A stretch of 64,000 nt of DNA from NCBI RefSeq assembly GCF_008831285.2, contig NC_045145.1:10850802-10914801 (forward strand), written 5' to 3'. The stretch is from Nymphaea colorata. Lineage: Eukaryota > Streptophyta > Magnoliopsida > Nymphaeales > Nymphaeaceae. Below, in pieces: positions 62,942 to 64,000 of this stretch (position 1 is the first letter of the stretch; each line of letters starts with the position of its first letter). The notes beneath the pieces are model-generated. The model saw only the letters and a program-made list of their open reading frames with translations, made no database searches and was not told where the DNA came from. The position numbers were made by a program, and so were the translations under genes.

Positions 62942-63490
62942 GTACATTCAGTTCAGATCCTCTATTATGCAATCTTGATTTAAACATGTGATTTGCTCAA
63001 CTCCGTTAAACAAAATGTCTTTATTTTGTTGAGAATCGACTTTCATAGGGCAAATAAGGGAATTTAGAAATCAAATTTTAACTGCAGACCAATCAATGTG
63101 TCTGCATTCTACAGACCAGATTTTGTAAAAATTGAATATCATTTAGTGTAGGTTTTATGACTGTTTCCCCCTCTGGTTTACTGGAATTTACAGAATCCTG
63201 ACTTTTCTGTTTTCTGCATTGAAATGTCTATACTTTTAATATGATAGTTCATCGCAGCTTTCCAAGTGTTGTGAAATGGGACTGGTTCCTCAAAGTGTCA
63301 GCTTCCAGACGGCATTTTTCTCATTGATTCTTGACACTTCTAACTATCTAATTTGAGTAAAGCATGTTATAACTTATATAAGGAAGAATGGAATAAATCT
63401 TCCATTTTTTTAATAACTTCATGGTTAAATGTTTTTTCTTATAAGAGGTCCAGAACGTAGAACACTAGGGTCATCATTCAAGTCACCTAA
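62942..63490. other. DNA right of Copia 3, nothing recognised
   Basis: No gene or repeat structure identified. Confidence 0.4.
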
Positions 63491-63493
63491 CGG

Positions 63494-63696
63494 CTTGTTT
63501 GGATGGAGGGAAAGGGAAATCAATCCGATGTTTGGTTGGTTAAGTAAGAAGGAGGGGAAGGAAAGGAAAACAAAAAAAGGCATGTTTGGTAGCTAAAGAA
63601 AGGAAAGGAAAGGAAATGATAACTCAATGCAAATCCAATTGGAGGGATTGAGATGGAAAGGAAAAGAGCTGCTCCTTTCCTTTCTATCCAAACAAG
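63494..63696. mobile_element. MITE with CTTGTTTGGATGG / CTATCCAAACAAG ends
   Basis: About 203 bp, purine-rich interior (AGGAAAGG repeats), short inverted ends of a type common in plant MITEs. No clear TSD. Confidence 0.65.
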
Positions 63697-63730
63697 TTTT
63701 ATAATAATCTCTTTCCCTATGAAATACGGG

Positions 63731-63825
63731 TGCGTCTGGCGGACTGACGTGTCCATGTGGACTTGGCCCGACATGGGTTCGGGTGTGGACACGGTGCAGA
63801 CACGTTAGTCCGCCGCATCCATCCG
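63731..63825. repeat. Imperfect palindrome with GGCGGACT core
   Basis: GCGTCTGGCGGACTGACGTGTC at one side and its near reverse complement at the other, with an inner CATGTGG/CGACATGG-rich loop. Confidence 0.7.
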
Positions 63826-63966
63826 TTGGACACGGTCAGCACCTACGTTTTCAGTTTTTCGTAACCCCCCCCCCCCACGATGGCCTACTCTCTGCCTCCG
63901 CCATCTCAAAATTTTTCCCCTCCCCCCCCCCTCTCCGCCTTCTCGCATCCCTTTGCCCGCCCACCT

Positions 63967-64000
63967 ATGTCACATGGGTACGGGTATGGGTGCCGGTATG
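63967..64000. mobile_element. Start of a TATGTCACATGGGT-ended element, cut by window end
   Basis: TATGTCACATGGGTACGGG and GGGTGCCGG resemble the ends of the 15507 and 29181 elements. Confidence 0.5.

Overview
This is plant nuclear DNA, dominated by transposable elements and an integrated pararetrovirus cluster. Only one ordinary host gene is recognisable. On the minus strand, ten exons between 13984 and 43917 encode the C-terminal 336 residues of the acetolactate (acetohydroxyacid) synthase regulatory subunit. This is the two-repeat, IlvH-like plant form. Its exons fit the family without a break, all introns are phase 0, and two introns are swollen by insertions (6.2 kb and 19.9 kb). The 5' exons were not found, so the interval from 43918 to the window end is most simply read as a further intron of more than 20 kb or as upstream sequence. 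The species cannot be named. Gene structure and retroelement types say land plant, very likely a flowering plant with long introns.

Region 1-13499 is a rearranged cluster of endogenous Caulimoviridae DNA. It contains two different gene sets. Set A (about 2017-7912) holds a small coiled-coil ORF, a broken movement protein, an intact 518-codon coat protein with a CCHC knuckle, and a 3' ORF called ORF-X here. Set B (8505-13433) holds a different coiled-coil ORF, a small Cys-rich ORF, reverse transcriptase/RNase H with the protease deleted, an 82-codon ORF and a diverged paralogue of ORF-X. The missing protease and N-terminal RT lie inverted at 1-1718. Leader, promoter and 3' noncoding DNA are nearly the same in both sets while the cargo differs, as expected of a bipartite pararetrovirus. 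Each ORF-X follows a conserved block ending in a plant 3' splice site. Set B also has a donor-like site next to the tRNA-Met primer site, recalling rice tungro bacilliform virus P4. Junctions at 7913 and 8505 coincide with the primer site.

Region 13500-24000 is the 3' half of the host gene, with hAT elements and a Copia fragment in its introns. One of these, at 19379-21575, is a hAT deletion derivative with a perfect 8-bp target duplication. Region 24000-43830 is the giant intron. It holds a hAT MITE, decayed hAT transposase remnants with a nested MITE, Copia element 2 (29237-35353, inserted in an older inverted-repeat element) and Copia element 1 (38139-43334, full length, TSD GTTTT).

Region 43918-64000 holds Copia gag scraps, two hAT derivatives, and a pol-less LTR element with perfect TSD CCACC (48906-52496) that carries an intronless piece of S-formylglutathione hydrolase. 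It also holds a broken autonomous hAT transposase (53507-55952), Copia element 3 (56072-62941, interrupted by a 1.7-kb GC-ended hAT), a MITE and the start of another repeat. No tRNA, rRNA or CRISPR was seen.
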